Source: Pseudomonadota bacterium (GTDB taxonomy: Bacteria; Pseudomonadota; Gammaproteobacteria; Xanthomonadales; Xanthomonadaceae). From it: DNA of 8,112 bases. The first letter of the stretch is position 1. The number at the start of each line of letters is the position of its first letter. A program made the position numbers and the translations under genes. Positions 7,289-8,112 of the stretch are shown piece by piece. The stretch covers positions 1-8,112 of the forward strand of contig JAEWOJ010000070.1 in NCBI GenBank assembly GCA_023399815.1, read 5' to 3'. The notes beneath the pieces are model-generated. The model was not told the DNA's origin. It worked only from the letters and a program-made list of their open reading frames with translations, and did no database searches.

Positions 7289-8112
7289 TCAGAACTCGCC
7301 GCGGAACCAGTTCTTCAATTTGTTGAACAGCGTGCCGGCGCGCCCGGTGGGCAGCGACGGACGCCGCGGGTGTTCGATCTGGCTGCCCATCAGCAGCAGG
7401 CCGACGCCGGTGGCGTGCACCGGGTTGCCGACCACCTCGCCCAGGCCGGTGACGTGCTGCGGGATGCCCACGCGCACCGGCATCTGCAGCATTTCCTCGG
7501 CCAGTTCGACCACGCCTTCCATCTTCGAGGCGCCGCCGGTGAGCACCATGCCGGCGCGCACCATCTCCTCGAAACCGGAGCGGCGCAGCTCGGCCTGCAC
7601 CATCTCGAAGATCTCCTCGTAGCGGCCCTGCACCGCCTGCGCCAGCGAGGCGCGCGGCATGCGCCGCGGTGGGCGGTCGCCGACCGACGGCACCTGGATG
7701 CTCTCCTCGGCGGTGGCCAGCTGCGCCAGCGCGCAGGCGTAGCGCACCTTGATCTGCTCGGCTTCCGGGGTCGGCGTGCGCAGCATGTGCGCGATGTCGT
7801 TGGTGACGTGGTCGCCGGCGATCGGCAGCGAGGCGGTGTGGCAGATCGCGCCCTGCACGAACACCGCGATGTCGGTGGTGCCGGCGCCGATGTCCACCAT
7901 CACCACGCCCAGTTCGCGCTCGTCGGCGGTCAGCACCGCCACGCTGGAAGCCAGCGAGGACAGCACCAGGTCGTCCACCTGCAGGCCGCAGCGCTGCACG
8001 CACTTGCTGATGTTGGCCGCGGCCGACTGCGCGCACACCACCAGGTGCGCGTGCACCTCCAGGCGCACGCCGGTCATGCCGACCGGGTTGCGGATGCCTT
8101 CCTGCGAATCGT
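7289..8112 (-). CDS. ftsA: Cell division protein FtsA, 3' part (N-terminus outside window)
   Basis: FtsA is an actin-like ATPase on the cytoplasmic face of the membrane that anchors FtsZ filaments and recruits later division proteins. The open frame runs off the right edge; about 274 residues of a usual ~410 are visible, beginning DSQEGIRNPVGM, which matches the middle of FtsA. The phosphate-2 motif of the actin fold is seen as VDIGAGTTDIAVF and the adenosine-binding motif as VLTGGASKMEGV. The protein ends in TLFNKLKNWFRGEF, the amphipathic helix that FtsA uses to bind the membrane, so the C-terminus is intact. An internal ATG at 8077 is not the start, because conserved FtsA sequence continues upstream of it in frame. 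ftsZ follows on the same strand after a 179-bp gap. Identification is by sequence motifs plus position next to ftsZ. Confidence 0.96.
   Translation of the reverse strand, partial: DSQEGIRNPVGMTGVRLEVHAHLVVCAQSAAANISKCVQRCGLQVDDLVLSSLASSVAVLTADERELGVVMVDIGAGTTDIAVFVQGAICHTASLPIAGDHVTNDIAHMLRTPTPEAEQIKVRYACALAQLATAEESIQVPSVGDRPPRRMPRASLAQAVQGRYEEIFEMVQAELRRSGFEEMVRAGMVLTGGASKMEGVVELAEEMLQMPVRVGIPQHVTGLGEVVGNPVHATGVGLLLMGSQIEHPRRPSLPTGRAGTLFNKLKNWFRGEF

Noticed and set aside
5754..7622. 622-codon plus-strand frame opposite ftsZ and ftsA
   Set aside because: It crosses two well-identified genes on the other strand and has a low-complexity, histidine/alanine-rich translation.

Overview
The window is the distal end of the division and cell wall (dcw) cluster of a high-GC gammaproteobacterium, almost certainly a member of the Xanthomonadaceae (Xanthomonas, Stenotrophomonas, Pseudoxanthomonas or a close relative). 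Three things point there: the protein sequences, the gene order ftsA-ftsZ-lpxC-dciA-M23 peptidase-secA, and short palindromes headed by GTAG that resemble the REP family abundant in Stenotrophomonas and relatives. The genus cannot be settled from the sequence alone. All six genes end in TGA.

Layout, from the right edge leftwards (most genes are on the minus strand): the 3' two thirds of ftsA (7289-8112, cut by the window edge); a 179-bp gap holding a GTAG palindrome; ftsZ (5880-7109); a 287-bp gap with hairpins and a candidate lpxC promoter; lpxC (4681-5592); a 180-bp convergent gap with an AT-rich, fold-back segment; dciA on the plus strand (4063-4500); a membrane-anchored M23/LytM peptidase gene on the minus strand (3100-4050), whose start codon lies only 12 bp from the dciA start; a 157-bp gap with a terminator-like hairpin and a candidate secA -10; secA (231-2942); and 230 bp at the left edge with no gene, made almost entirely of palindromes.

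The genes serve linked jobs. FtsA and FtsZ build the division ring, LpxC commits lipid A synthesis, the M23 protein probably acts on or regulates hydrolysis of peptidoglycan, SecA drives protein export, and DciA loads the replicative helicase. The order is conserved in other gammaproteobacteria (for example around PA4403-PA4408 of Pseudomonas aeruginosa). No secM-like gene precedes secA.

I do not see a new multi-gene system here; the protein-coding content is ordinary core genome. The unusual material is between the genes. The best example is the run of three abutting, perfect, three-base-loop hairpins at 161-248, the last of which includes the final codons and stop of secA. It is followed, in the direction of secA transcription, by more hairpins and a pair of REP-like palindromes.
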